Of a stretch of 64,000 nucleotides of DNA, positions 24,315 to 33,292 are shown piece by piece (the first letter of the stretch is position 1; the number at the start of each line of letters is the position of its first letter). Made by a program: the position numbers and the translations under genes. Source of the DNA: Lysobacter_I brunescens (GTDB lineage Bacteria > Pseudomonadota > Gammaproteobacteria > Xanthomonadales > Xanthomonadaceae); assembly GCF_042677005.1 (NCBI RefSeq), contig NZ_JBHTIF010000001.1:868001-932000 (forward strand), written 5' to 3'. A model generated the notes under the pieces. That model ran no database searches, had not been told where the DNA came from, and worked only from the letters and a program-made list of their open reading frames with translations.

Positions 24315-25117
24315 GCGCGACCGAAGCGACCACGACGCAGATGACCACCGGCCAGCGCAACCGCACCGCGCTGATGACCATCGTGCGCCGCGAGGTGAAC
24401 CGGATCCTGCGCATCTGGGGCCAGACCCTGGTGCCGCCGGCGATCACGATGACCCTGTATTTCCTGATCTTCGGCGGCCTGATCGGCTCGCGCGTCGGCG
24501 AGATGGACGGCATCCGCTACATGGACTTCATCGTCCCCGGCCTGGTGATGATGAGCGTGATCCAGAACAGCTACGGCAACATCTCGTCGAGCTTCTTCGG
24601 CGCCAAGTTCGGCCGCCACGTCGAGGAACTGCTGGTCAGCCCGATGCCCGCCTGGGTCATCCTCGGCGGCTACGTCGCCGGCGCGGTGCTGCGCGGCCTG
24701 ATGGTCGGCGCGATCGTGCTGGCGATCGCGATGCTGTTCACCAAGGTGCGCATCCCGCATCCGCTGGTCACGCTGACCACGGTCATCCTCGGCGCGACGA
24801 TCTTCTCGCTGGCCGGCTTCGTCAACGCCGTCTACGCGAAGAAGTTCGACGACATCGCCATCGTCCCGACCTTCATCCTCACCCCGCTGACCTACCTCGG
24901 CGGCGTCTTCTACTCGGTGAAGCTGCTGCCCGGCTGGGCCGAGACCGCGACCCACCTCAATCCGATCTTCTACATGGTCAACGCCTTCCGCTACGGCCTG
25001 CTCGGCGTCAGCGACGTACCGCTGTGGCTCGCCTACGCGCTGATGCTCGGCTTCGTGGTCGTCCTCGGCGCGGTCGGGCTGTGGCTGCTGAAGCGCGGCG
25101 TGGGACTGCGGAGCTGA
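24311..25117 (+). CDS. ABC-2 type transporter permease (YadH-like)
   Basis: The 268-aa inner-membrane protein has six helices. The first follows VRREVNRILRIWGQTLVPP, the conserved family entry, and the last ends LGAVGLWLLKRGVGLRS. Other landmarks are IRYMDFIVPGLVMMSVI and the NPIFYMVNAFRYGLLG block. It pairs with the preceding ATPase, with a 4-nt overlap giving coupled translation. Substrate not deducible. Confidence 0.93.
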   Translation: MSATEATTTQMTTGQRNRTALMTIVRREVNRILRIWGQTLVPPAITMTLYFLIFGGLIGSRVGEMDGIRYMDFIVPGLVMMSVIQNSYGNISSSFFGAKFGRHVEELLVSPMPAWVILGGYVAGAVLRGLMVGAIVLAIAMLFTKVRIPHPLVTLTTVILGATIFSLAGFVNAVYAKKFDDIAIVPTFILTPLTYLGGVFYSVKLLPGWAETATHLNPIFYMVNAFRYGLLGVSDVPLWLAYALMLGFVVVLGAVGLWLLKRGVGLRS

Positions 25118-25163
25118 GGCCACGCGCGACACCCGATCGACATCATCCCCGGAGGACGTCCCG

Positions 25164-25661
25164 ATGCGCCTGCATGCCTTCACCCTCAGCCTGATCGTCA
25201 CCCTCATCGCGTGCAGCGCGCCAGCGCCATCCGCCGAGCCGGCGCCTGCGCCGCCGTCCTCCACCGCTGCCGAAGCACCGCCCGCACCATCGCCCAAGGT
25301 CTCGGCGGAGATGGCCGGCCGCGTCAGCCCGGTGCCGGCCTTCATGGGCCTGGGCGAGCACTTCAACATCCGCATCCAGTCCGTCGGCGACATGCGCCAC
25401 GATGTCGAGCTGACCTGGGCGATGGGCCAGAAGTCCGCGCAGGGCGTACTGATGTATCGCGGCGCACCCGGCGTGCCGCATCGCGGGCCGATCGCGCTCG
25501 ACGGCACGCTCGACACCGCGGAAGGCGCGAAGCCGATCCGCGTGGAGATCGTCACCGGGCCCTGCACCGACGAAGCCGACCGCCCGCATCCGCAGCGGGT
25601 CACGGTCACGCTCGAAGGCGAGACCACGCTGCACGGCTGCGGCGACCTGGCGGTGTATTGA
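25164..25661 (+). CDS. Predicted lipoprotein of unknown function
   Basis: The 165-aa protein has a lipoprotein signal (LSLIVTLIAC, Cys17) and a Pro/Ala-rich linker to ~residue 45. A compact beta domain ends VTVTLEGETTLHGCGDLAVY, resembling the end of META/COG3650-like lipoproteins. A Shine-Dalgarno GGAGGA precedes the ATG. It follows the ABC permease by 46 bp and may be in its operon. Confidence 0.78.
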   Translation: MRLHAFTLSLIVTLIACSAPAPSAEPAPAPPSSTAAEAPPAPSPKVSAEMAGRVSPVPAFMGLGEHFNIRIQSVGDMRHDVELTWAMGQKSAQGVLMYRGAPGVPHRGPIALDGTLDTAEGAKPIRVEIVTGPCTDEADRPHPQRVTVTLEGETTLHGCGDLAVY

Positions 25662-25680
25662 TCGACCGACAGGCCTTCCC

Positions 25681-25809
25681 TGTCATCCCGAGCCGCAGGC
25701 GAGGGACCTGCTTCATGCTGTGCGCGGTTGATCGATTCGAATCCAGCCTGCTTTGCACAGTGGGGGTCAAGCTCGAAAGCAGGTCCCTCGCCTGCGGCTC
25801 GGGATGACA
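25681..25809. repeat. Perfect 33-bp inverted repeat with 63-bp spacer
   Basis: Left arm 25681-25713 (TGTCATCCCGAGCCGCAGGC plus 13 nt) and right arm 25777-25809 are exact reverse complements. The spacer holds no gene. The element lies between convergent genes (lipoprotein stop 25661, RND pump stop 25841). A diverged copy is at 20434-20516, so it belongs to a dispersed intergenic family. RNA from either strand could form a long hairpin that ends transcription. Confidence 0.93.
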
Positions 25810-25840
25810 TGACAGGGGCACCGTCATGTCACGCGCGGCG

Positions 25841-28800
25841 TCACGCGTCCGCGCGTGCCGTCGTCGAACCGACGCGCCGGAACTTCCGCGCGATCCACAA
25901 TCCCAGGTCGTGCAGCACCGAGTACGCGGCGGGGATCACGATCAGGCTGAGCGCCGTCGAGGTGATCAGGCCGCCGATCACCGCCCAGGCCATCGGCGCG
26001 CGGAAGCTGGAATCGCCCGACAGGCCCAGCGCGAGCGGAAGCATGCCCGCGCCCATCGCCAGGGTGGTCATGATCACCGGGCGCGCGCGCTTGCGGCAGG
26101 CGTCGATCAGCGCGTCGTGCACGGACAGGCCGTGCTGGTCCTCGGCGACGACCGCGTAGTCGACCAGCAGGATCGAGTTCTTCGTCGCGATGCCGATCAG
26201 CATCAGCAGACCGATCAGCGCCGGCAGCGACAGCATGTTGCCGGTCAGCAGCAGCGCACCGAACGCGCCGCCGGCGCACAGCGGCACGGCGGTGAGGATG
26301 GTCAGCGGCTGGATGGCGTGGTTGAACAGCAGCAGCAGGACCATGTAGATGCAGACCAGGCCGGCCAGCATCGCCATCGCGAAGCCGAAGAACAGTTCGA
26401 TGAAGATCTCGGCGTCGCCGGCGTTGAGCAGTTCCACGCCGGAGGGCAGGCGCTTGACCGACGGCAGCGCCTCCACCTCGGCCATGACTTCACCCAGCGG
26501 GCGGCCGTTGAGCTCGGCGGTCAGCACGATGTTGCGCTCGCGCTGGTAGCGCGACAGCATCGACGGCCCGCTGCCGTCACGGATCTCGGCCACCGCCGAC
26601 AGCGGCACCGGGCCCTGCGCGCCGCGCACGCGGAGCTGGCCGATCAGCGCCGGATCGGCGAGCGCCTCCTGCGAGAAGCCGACGCGGATCGGGATCTGCC
26701 GGTCGGGCAGGTTGAGCTTGGCCAGGCGCTGCGTGTAGTCGCCGCTGGTCGCGATGCGGGTCGCTTCCGCGATGTCTGCGGTGGCGACGCCCAGGTCCGC
26801 CGCGCGCGCCGGGTCGGGGACGATCTGCAGCTCCGGACGCAGCAGCGAGGCCGACGACGAGATGCTGCCCAGTCCCTTCAGCGTGCGCAGGTCGCGTTCG
26901 ACCGCGGAGGCCGCGGCCGACAGCGTGTCCGGATCGTCGCCGGACAGCACCAGCTGCATCGCATTGCCCGGTTCGCTGCTGATGAAGCTGATCTTCGCGC
27001 CCGGCAGGTCGGCGAGTCGTTCGCGCACCTCGCGTTCGAGCTGCCTCTGGTCGCGATCCCGATCACCTTCCGGACCCCAGTCCAGCACCAGCGTCGCCTT
27101 GCGTGCCTCGGCGATGCCGGTCTTCGCCGGATCGCCGACGTCCAGCACGCTGCCGACCATGGTGAACACCTGTTTCAGCTCCGGCACCGTCTCCAGGCGC
27201 GCGCGCGCCTGCTCGGACACGGCCAGCGTCTCCTCGATGCGCGTGCCCGGCGGCAACTCGATGCTGAGGTTGCTGCGGCCGAGGTCGCTGAACGGAATGA
27301 ACGTGGTCGGGATCAGCGGCACCAGCGCCAGCGATGCGACGAACAAGCCGAGCGAGATCCACAGCGTCCGCCCGCGATGGCGCAGCGACGCCTCCACCCA
27401 GCCGAGATAGCGGCGCATCATCGGCGTATCGGTCTCGTCCTGCTGCGGATGCGGCTTGAGCTGGTAGGCCGCCATCATCGGCGTGAGCAGGCGCGCCACC
27501 AGCAGCGAGAACAGCACGGCGGTCGCGGCGGTCCAGCCGAACTCGCGGAAGAACTTGCCGGCGATGCCGGGCATGAAGGCGACCGGCACGAACACCGCCG
27601 CCAGGGTCATCGAGGTCGCGATCACCGCCGTGCCGATCTCCTCGGCGGCCTCGCGCGCGGCCTCCAGCGGCGACTTGCCCATGCCGAGGTGGCGGACGAT
27701 GTTCTCGATCTCGACGATGGCGTCGTCGACGAGGATGCCGACCACCACCGACAGCGCCAGCAGGGTGACCATGTTGAGGCTGAATCCCAGCAGCGACATC
27801 ACCGCGAAGGTCGGGATGATCGACAGCGGCAGGGCCACCGCCGACACCCACGTCGCGCGCCAGTCGCGCAGGAACCACCACACCACCAGCAGCGCGAGCA
27901 GCGCGCCTTCCCAGAGCATGATCATCGACGACCGGTAGGACCGCTCGGTTTCGTCGACGATGTTGGTGACCAGGCGGAAGGTCACGCCGGGATGCTCGGC
28001 CTGCAGGCGGTCCAGCGCCTCGCGCACCTCGGCCGACACCGACAGTTCGTTCGACTTGCGCGTGCGCGACAGCGAGAAGCCGACCGTGGGCTGGCCGTCG
28101 AGCAGGGCGGCCTGGGTTTCGTCGGCCGCCCCGTCCTCGACGCGGGCGATGTCCGACAGGCGCACCGATCGCCCGTCGGGCAATGCGATCGAGTAGTCGC
28201 GCAGCTGCTGCGCGCTCGCGACGGTGGCGAGGGTGCGGATGGTCTGCTGTTCGCCGCCCAGCTCGGCCTTGCCGCCCGGGCGGTCCACCTGGATGCGCGC
28301 CAGCTGCTGCGAGACTTCGCCGGCGGTGATGCCCCAGGCGAGCAGCGCCTGCGGATCGAGGTCCACGCGCACCTGGCGGTCGATGCCGCCGATGCGGTTC
28401 ACGCGGGCGACGCCGGGCACGCCGTACAGCGTGCGCGACACCTCGCGATCGACGAACCACGACAGTTCGTCTGGACGCATATGCGGTGCGTCGACCGCGT
28501 AGGTCTGCAGCGAGCCGCCGATGTCGATCTTGCCGACCACCGGTTCGAGGATGTCCTGCGGCAGGTCGCTGCGGATGCGCGTCACCGCGTCGCGGGTGTC
28601 GTCCAGCGCGTCGGCGAGGTCGGTGTCGAGGTTGAACTCGACGATCGTGGTGCTCTGGCCCTCGGTCACCAGCGAGGACATCCGCTTGACGTTGGGAATG
28701 GTCGCCAGCGAGTCCTCGATCCGCCGCGTGACCTCGGTCTCCAGCTGCGACGGCGATGCGCCGGGCTGGTTCACGGTCACCGTGGTCATCGGGAAGGCGA

Positions 28801-28930
28801 TGTCGGGGTAACGCGCCACCGGCAGCGAGTGGAAGCCCCACAGGCCCGCCACGCACAGCACGAAGAACACCATGATCGCCGGCAGCGGCCGGCGGATGGC
28901 CCAGGACGACAGGCTGCCGCCGCCGCTCAT
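25841..28930 (-). CDS. RND multidrug efflux transporter, inner-membrane pump (HAE1/AcrB-like)
   Basis: The 1029-aa pump has 12 TM helices and two large periplasmic loops. It begins WAIRRPLPAIMVFFVLCVAG, with VARYPDIAFPMTTVTVNQPG just after. The proton-relay residues are present: paired Asp in VGILVDDAIVEIENI (TM4) and Lys in LIGIATKNSILLVDYA (TM10). MPGIAGKFFREFGWT is family-typical. The ATG at 28930 overlaps the adaptor's stop by 4 nt; the frame stays open to 29416 only as an antisense-like extension. No outer-membrane TolC partner is in the window. Drug versus other substrate cannot be told from sequence. Confidence 0.95.
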   Translation of the reverse strand: MSGGGSLSSWAIRRPLPAIMVFFVLCVAGLWGFHSLPVARYPDIAFPMTTVTVNQPGASPSQLETEVTRRIEDSLATIPNVKRMSSLVTEGQSTTIVEFNLDTDLADALDDTRDAVTRIRSDLPQDILEPVVGKIDIGGSLQTYAVDAPHMRPDELSWFVDREVSRTLYGVPGVARVNRIGGIDRQVRVDLDPQALLAWGITAGEVSQQLARIQVDRPGGKAELGGEQQTIRTLATVASAQQLRDYSIALPDGRSVRLSDIARVEDGAADETQAALLDGQPTVGFSLSRTRKSNELSVSAEVREALDRLQAEHPGVTFRLVTNIVDETERSYRSSMIMLWEGALLALLVVWWFLRDWRATWVSAVALPLSIIPTFAVMSLLGFSLNMVTLLALSVVVGILVDDAIVEIENIVRHLGMGKSPLEAAREAAEEIGTAVIATSMTLAAVFVPVAFMPGIAGKFFREFGWTAATAVLFSLLVARLLTPMMAAYQLKPHPQQDETDTPMMRRYLGWVEASLRHRGRTLWISLGLFVASLALVPLIPTTFIPFSDLGRSNLSIELPPGTRIEETLAVSEQARARLETVPELKQVFTMVGSVLDVGDPAKTGIAEARKATLVLDWGPEGDRDRDQRQLEREVRERLADLPGAKISFISSEPGNAMQLVLSGDDPDTLSAAASAVERDLRTLKGLGSISSSASLLRPELQIVPDPARAADLGVATADIAEATRIATSGDYTQRLAKLNLPDRQIPIRVGFSQEALADPALIGQLRVRGAQGPVPLSAVAEIRDGSGPSMLSRYQRERNIVLTAELNGRPLGEVMAEVEALPSVKRLPSGVELLNAGDAEIFIELFFGFAMAMLAGLVCIYMVLLLLFNHAIQPLTILTAVPLCAGGAFGALLLTGNMLSLPALIGLLMLIGIATKNSILLVDYAVVAEDQHGLSVHDALIDACRKRARPVIMTTLAMGAGMLPLALGLSGDSSFRAPMAWAVIGGLITSTALSLIVIPAAYSVLHDLGLWIARKFRRVGSTTARADA

Positions 28931-30081
28931 CGCGCGACACCCGCCGCCGGCGCGGCTTGCGTTGCCGGGACCACGCGCACGGCATCGCCATCGGCGAGGA
29001 AACCGGCGCCCTTCACCACCACCTGCTGCCCCGGCTTCGGTCCATCGAGCAGTTCGACATGCGCACCCTCGCGCGCGCCGGTGCGCACGCGCCGGGCCTC
29101 GGCGACGGTCGCGCCCTCCTTCGTCGCGATCGTGTACAGGGTGGCGAAGCCGTCGCGCAGCACCACCGCCGCCGCTGGCACCGTGGCGACGCGCGCGCGG
29201 CCCGTGTCGATGCGGCCTTCGAGATAGGCGCCTGCGGCGAGCCCTTTCGGGTCGGGCAGGTCGGCATAGACCGTGCCGGTGCGGGTCGCAGCATCGACGC
29301 CCGGGCTGACCGCGCGGACGCGGCCTTCGACCACCACGCCGCCGGGGCCGCGCAGTGCGATGCGATCGCCGGGCTTCACGGACGACAGCTGCGTCACCGG
29401 CAGCTCGGCGCGCCACTCCAGGCGGCCGTCACGGATCAGGCGCAACAGTTCGCCGCCGGCCCCGACGACCTGGCCGGGCTGCACCAACCGCTTCGAGACG
29501 ATACCGTCGGCCGGCGCACGCAGTTCCGCGAAGCTGTGACGCAGTGCGGCGGCATCGCGGCCGGCGCGCGCGGTGCCGACACGGGCTTCGGCCTGGGTGC
29601 GGACAGCCCGCAGTTCGTCGAGCTGTCCGGCGCTGATGTAGCGCTCGCGCGCGAGGTTCTCGCCGCGCGCCAGGTTCGCGCGCGCCAGTGCGGCACCGGC
29701 TTCGGCCTCGCGCAGCGCGGCCTCGGCCTGCCGCAGTTCGCTGTCGAGCATGCGGCGGTCGAGGCGGAGGAGCACCTGGCCACGGCGCACGGACTGGCCG
29801 ACGTCGACCAGCAGTTCGGTCACGCGCAGGCCGCTGACTTCCACGCCCAGCTGCATCTCCTCGACCGGCGCGACCGCGCCGGACACGAGCACGGTGCGGG
29901 CGAGGTCGCGCATCTCCACCGGCGCGGTGGTCACCGCCATCGCCGACGACGCTGCGGCGGCCTGCGATGCCTCGGGCACGTCGCCCGAACAGCCGGCGAG
30001 CACAAGCGCAGCGACCAGCGCCAGCAGGGGCAGGCGGACGACCGGGACGGAGACAGGGAGGGGGCGCGACGACACCGGCAT
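28927..30081 (-). CDS. RND efflux periplasmic adaptor lipoprotein (membrane fusion protein)
   Basis: The 384-aa adaptor has a lipobox (LVAALVLAGC) anchoring it to the inner membrane, and a barrel-sandwich half-motif (VDVGQSVRRGQVLLRLD). A coiled-coil hairpin spans ~100-175 and the matching lipoyl half is LRAPADGIVSKRLVQPGQVV. A beta-barrel follows, then a membrane-proximal domain ending ~375. It is first in a two-gene operon with the pump. The start at 30081 gives the standard signal; its ribosome site is weak. Confidence 0.94.
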   Translation of the reverse strand: MPVSSRPLPVSVPVVRLPLLALVAALVLAGCSGDVPEASQAAAASSAMAVTTAPVEMRDLARTVLVSGAVAPVEEMQLGVEVSGLRVTELLVDVGQSVRRGQVLLRLDRRMLDSELRQAEAALREAEAGAALARANLARGENLARERYISAGQLDELRAVRTQAEARVGTARAGRDAAALRHSFAELRAPADGIVSKRLVQPGQVVGAGGELLRLIRDGRLEWRAELPVTQLSSVKPGDRIALRGPGGVVVEGRVRAVSPGVDAATRTGTVYADLPDPKGLAAGAYLEGRIDTGRARVATVPAAAVVLRDGFATLYTIATKEGATVAEARRVRTGAREGAHVELLDGPKPGQQVVVKGAGFLADGDAVRVVPATQAAPAAGVAR

Positions 30082-30172
30082 TGCACGGGCTCTGGAGGGA
30101 CTTCGGGACGCGCAGTGTACCGATCGGTTCAGTAATTTCGGCCCTGCCGGAAGGCAGGGACCGGGAGGCGGT

Positions 30173-31009
30173 TCAGCTCGCGGCGGACGCCGTGGGCAGG
30201 CGGAAGAACGCGGTCGCCGTGGCGGTCGTCGACGCGGCCACCGCCTGGACGCTTTCGCCGCGATCCCGGGCCAGCTCCTCGACGATGTGCGCCAGGTACA
30301 TCGGCTCGTTGCGGCGATGCGACGGCTGCGGGCGCACGGTGCGCGGCAGCAGGTACGGCGCATCGGTCTCGATCATCAGCCGGTTCGCAGGAATGTGCTT
30401 CACCAGTTCGCGCAGGTGGGTCCCGCGGCGCTCGTCGCACAGCCAGCCGGTGATGCCGATGTGCCAGTCCTGGTCGAGATAGGCGAACAGTTCCTCGCGC
30501 GTGCCGGTGAAGCAGTGCACCACCGCCGGGCCGAGCCGGCCGTCGAAGTTCTTCATCATCGCCATGAAGTCATCGTGCGCGTCGCGCTGGTGCAGGAACA
30601 GCGGCTTGCCGGTGTCGGCACCGATCTGCAGCTGGCGCTCGAAGGCCTTGCGCTGCGCCGGGCGCGGCGAGAAATCGCGGTTGTAGTCGAGGCCGCATTC
30701 GCCGACCGCGACCACTTCCGGATGCGCCTGCAGCGCGCGCATCTCGGCATCGCATTCGTCGGTGTATTCGATCGCATGGTGCGGATGCACGCCGGCGGTG
30801 GCGAACAGTTCGCCCGGATACGTCTGCGCCAGGATCAGCGCACGCGGCGAGTGCGCGCGACAGGCGCCGGTGACGACCATCCGCGCCACGCCCGCCGCGC
30901 GGGCGCGCTGGAGCACCGCCTCACGGTCGTGGTCGAAGCTGTCGTGGGTGAGGTTGGCGCCGATGTCGATGAGCGGCGTGTCGATCAAGGGCGTGTCGAT
31001 CAGGGTCAT
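30173..31009 (-). CDS. tatD: TatD-family metal-dependent DNase/hydrolase
   Basis: The 278-aa protein has the TatD TIM-barrel ligands in order: DIGANLTHDSF, GECGLDYNRDF (Glu), FLHQRDAHDDF (His), VVHCFTGTREE (His) and IETDAPYLLPR (Asp). TatD enzymes are Mg-dependent 3'-5' exonucleases acting on DNA or peroxide-damaged ends. The N-terminus is odd: LIDTP occurs twice before LIDIGANLT, encoded by a 15-bp tandem duplication (30965-31006). Most relatives start at M-LIDIGANLT. Confidence 0.94.
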   Translation of the reverse strand: MTLIDTPLIDTPLIDIGANLTHDSFDHDREAVLQRARAAGVARMVVTGACRAHSPRALILAQTYPGELFATAGVHPHHAIEYTDECDAEMRALQAHPEVVAVGECGLDYNRDFSPRPAQRKAFERQLQIGADTGKPLFLHQRDAHDDFMAMMKNFDGRLGPAVVHCFTGTREELFAYLDQDWHIGITGWLCDERRGTHLRELVKHIPANRLMIETDAPYLLPRTVRPQPSHRRNEPMYLAHIVEELARDRGESVQAVAASTTATATAFFRLPTASAAS

Positions 31010-31073
31010 GCGGGTCGTGCGCGCGTGCAGGAAAGGCGGCCATTGTACGGAAGCACGAGACGTGCATCGGGAC

Positions 31074-31721
31074 TTACCGGACAGACTCCAGCTCCAACAG
31101 CGCACATTGTCCGGCCTGCAAGGTCACATGGCCCAACGGCGCCGAATACACGCTGGGTCGCAGGTTGTCCGCGTGCAATCGATAGCGTCCGGGTGGCAGC
31201 TCGCCCGAGAAGCGGCCATCCGCATCGATGCGGATGGCATGTGTCCCCGCCCTGGACTCGGCAATGAGCAATGGTCGCGGCGAGCGCGGGCCGAGACCGA
31301 CCGTCGTGCCTTCGATGCTGGCGGTCTTCGCACGACGAAACTGCCGGAGTTCGGCATCGACACGCGCGACATAGGCTGGCGTATCCAGCCCTGAGCACGA
31401 GCTCTCCAGCTCCCCGGATGCGGCGAAGAAGACGTAACGCTTGCCGATGTCTCCCGTCCAGCGCGCCGAGGTATTGGGCGAGTACGCGGTCCAGGCACGG
31501 CCGGCATCGCCCTTCAGCACGCGTTCGACGCGGATGCGATGCGCCAGGCGCCCTTCCGGGTCGCCGGCGCCATCATCCACCAGTTCCTGCCCGACAAGCG
31601 TTCCGACGAGCATGGTGTCGCTCCGGAAGTAGCGATCGCAAAGCCTGGGTTCGGGTCTGGGACACAGCGCGAAGACAGGAGATGTCGCAAGACAGGTCAG
31701 GAGCAGGAGCTTCGTTCTCAT
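31074..31721 (-). CDS. Secreted protein with C-terminal carboxypeptidase-regulatory-like domain
   Basis: The 215-aa product has a signal peptide (MRTKLLLLTCLATSPVFA). A first domain has conserved cysteines (LCPRPEPRLCDRYF...) and the strand pattern HRIRVERVLKGD, and recalls NTR/TIMP-like inhibitor folds. A second part (GTHAIRIDADGRFSGELPPG, then RYRLHAD) is like a carboxypeptidase-regulatory/transthyretin beta sandwich. Neither assignment is firm. It is 64 bp upstream of tatD on the same strand and divergent from the serine hydrolase gene. Confidence 0.75.
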   Translation of the reverse strand: MRTKLLLLTCLATSPVFALCPRPEPRLCDRYFRSDTMLVGTLVGQELVDDGAGDPEGRLAHRIRVERVLKGDAGRAWTAYSPNTSARWTGDIGKRYVFFAASGELESSCSGLDTPAYVARVDAELRQFRRAKTASIEGTTVGLGPRSPRPLLIAESRAGTHAIRIDADGRFSGELPPGRYRLHADNLRPSVYSAPLGHVTLQAGQCALLELESVR

Positions 31722-31831
31722 CGGACGTCCAGGGCAGCTTCGGCATGATGCCGGGGAATGAGGCGCGGCTGTCAACCGCAGGCCCTGCCGCAGCGTTCAC
31801 GCCCGCACCTCCCCGCCACGGACGACCCGCC

Positions 31832-32986
31832 ATGCTGCGCATCCTCGTCGCCACCTTCGGACTCACCGCCCTGCTCGGCGCCACCATGGCGCAGGCCGTG
31901 CCCCGCTACGACTTCTCGCCGGTGACGGCGGAAATGCAGTCCTTCGTGCAGACCTACGCGCTCGACGGCGCCTCGCTGCGCGTCAACAAGGCCGGCAACG
32001 TGGTCTACCGGCAGGCCTTCGGCCAGTACACGCTGGGCACCCAGGTCCGCATCGCTTCGGCCAGCAAGTGGGTGTCCGCGCTGACGCTCGCCCGGCTGGT
32101 CGAAAAGGGCCAGCTGCGCTGGACCGACACCGTCGGCCAGTATTTCCCGACCGTGGAACCGGCCAAGCGCGGGATCACGCTCGAACAGCTGTTCTCGCAC
32201 ACCAGCGGCCTGCCCGGCGGCGACGACAGCTGCATGTCGAACCCGCTGTTCACCCTCGCGACCTGCGCGAACCGCATCCTGCAGCAGTCGACGATGATCG
32301 GCGAACCGGGCCAGGTGTTTTCGTACGGCGGCAATTCGATGCAGGTCGCGGGCCGCATGGCCGAACTGGCGACCGGCCGGTCCTGGGACGATCTGTTCAT
32401 CGACGAGATGGTCGTTCCGCTGGGCCTGAACGCGACCGACTTCGCCACGTCGTCGACCGAGCCGGGCTACGTGCGCAACACCAATCCGCGCATCGCCGGC
32501 GGTGTGCGGAGCACGCTCGAGGATTACGGCAGGATCGTCGACATGGTGCTGGCGAACGGCTGCCTCGACAACACGCTGCTGCTGCCGTGCCGGCCGTCGC
32601 GCAGGTTCCTGTCGCAGGCCACGATCGAGGCGATGGCGCGTGATCGCACCGTCGGTACCACCGACATCTCGCGTCCGCCGACGAGCACCGGTTACGGCTA
32701 CGGCCTGGGCCAGTGGATCGATCCGACCTCGCCGCTCATCGTCTCCAGTCCCGGCGCGTTCGGCTTCACGCCCTGGGTCGACCGCGTCAATGGCATCGCC
32801 GGCGTGTTCCTCGTCGACGACCTGAACACCCGCGTGGTCGAGGACATCGAGGACATCCGCGCGATGGTCAACGCCGTCACCGCAACCGGCGGTCGCCGCG
32901 TGGCGCCGGTCCTGCCGGCGAATCCGACCGCAGCGGAGCTGCAGGCATCGCGGCCGGTCCGCGCGGACAACCACGCGCGCAGATGA
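31832..32986 (+). CDS. Secreted serine hydrolase of the beta-lactamase class C/esterase family
   Basis: The 384-aa protein has a signal peptide (MLRILVATFGLTALLGATMA plus QA). The fold's motifs are SASK (SxxK, IASASKWVSAL), a tyrosine motif YGG in FSYGGNSMQVAG, and GLPGGD after LFSHTSG. The C-terminal HxG/KTG-like element is not clear. Such proteins include esterases, D-aminopeptidases and true class C beta-lactamases; nothing here proves beta-lactam activity. The start at 31832 was chosen because it opens the signal peptide. Confidence 0.85.
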   Translation: MLRILVATFGLTALLGATMAQAVPRYDFSPVTAEMQSFVQTYALDGASLRVNKAGNVVYRQAFGQYTLGTQVRIASASKWVSALTLARLVEKGQLRWTDTVGQYFPTVEPAKRGITLEQLFSHTSGLPGGDDSCMSNPLFTLATCANRILQQSTMIGEPGQVFSYGGNSMQVAGRMAELATGRSWDDLFIDEMVVPLGLNATDFATSSTEPGYVRNTNPRIAGGVRSTLEDYGRIVDMVLANGCLDNTLLLPCRPSRRFLSQATIEAMARDRTVGTTDISRPPTSTGYGYGLGQWIDPTSPLIVSSPGAFGFTPWVDRVNGIAGVFLVDDLNTRVVEDIEDIRAMVNAVTATGGRRVAPVLPANPTAAELQASRPVRADNHARR

Positions 32987-32998
32987 CGCTGGCGCGCA

Positions 32999-33202
32999 TC
33001 AAAGCAGGATCACCGCGACGACGAAAGCCACCACCAGCAGTGCGATCGTCGCCAGCAGGGCAAGGAAGTTCTGCCCGCCGGCGCAATCCGCACATATGCT
33101 GCGTACCGGCGGCAGGGCGCCAAGCAGAAGGAACCAGGGTACGGCGTACCAAGCCAGCGCCCCGGCCTTCTCCGCCTCCGTGCCGCATCGGCTGCATCTC
33201 AT
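32999..33202 (-). CDS. Small zinc-ribbon membrane protein
   Basis: The 67-aa protein has two CxxC knuckles (RCSRCG at the start, ICADCA at ~36-41) with a hydrophobic helix between them and a second at the C-terminus (FLALLATIALLVVAFVVAVI). GAGGA 8 nt upstream supports the ATG. It is convergent with the serine hydrolase, whose stop is 13 nt away. Function unknown. Confidence 0.68.
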   Translation of the reverse strand: MRCSRCGTEAEKAGALAWYAVPWFLLLGALPPVRSICADCAGGQNFLALLATIALLVVAFVVAVILL

Positions 33203-33292
33203 CGTGGTGTCCTCGTGTGCTGCGTGGGTCGGTGCGCATGGCGAACGCGGGCCATGGCCACTATCCCTACCTTGAGGCGAATGGCAGGAACA

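Noticed and set aside
25826..29227. 1133-aa plus-strand frame antisense to the RND pump
   Set aside because: His/Gln/Arg-rich shadow; the minus strand has all RND motifs.
31832..32986. Calling the serine hydrolase an antibiotic-resistance beta-lactamase
   Set aside because: Only SxxK and Tyr motifs are clear; the KTG-like element is not, and many esterases share this fold.
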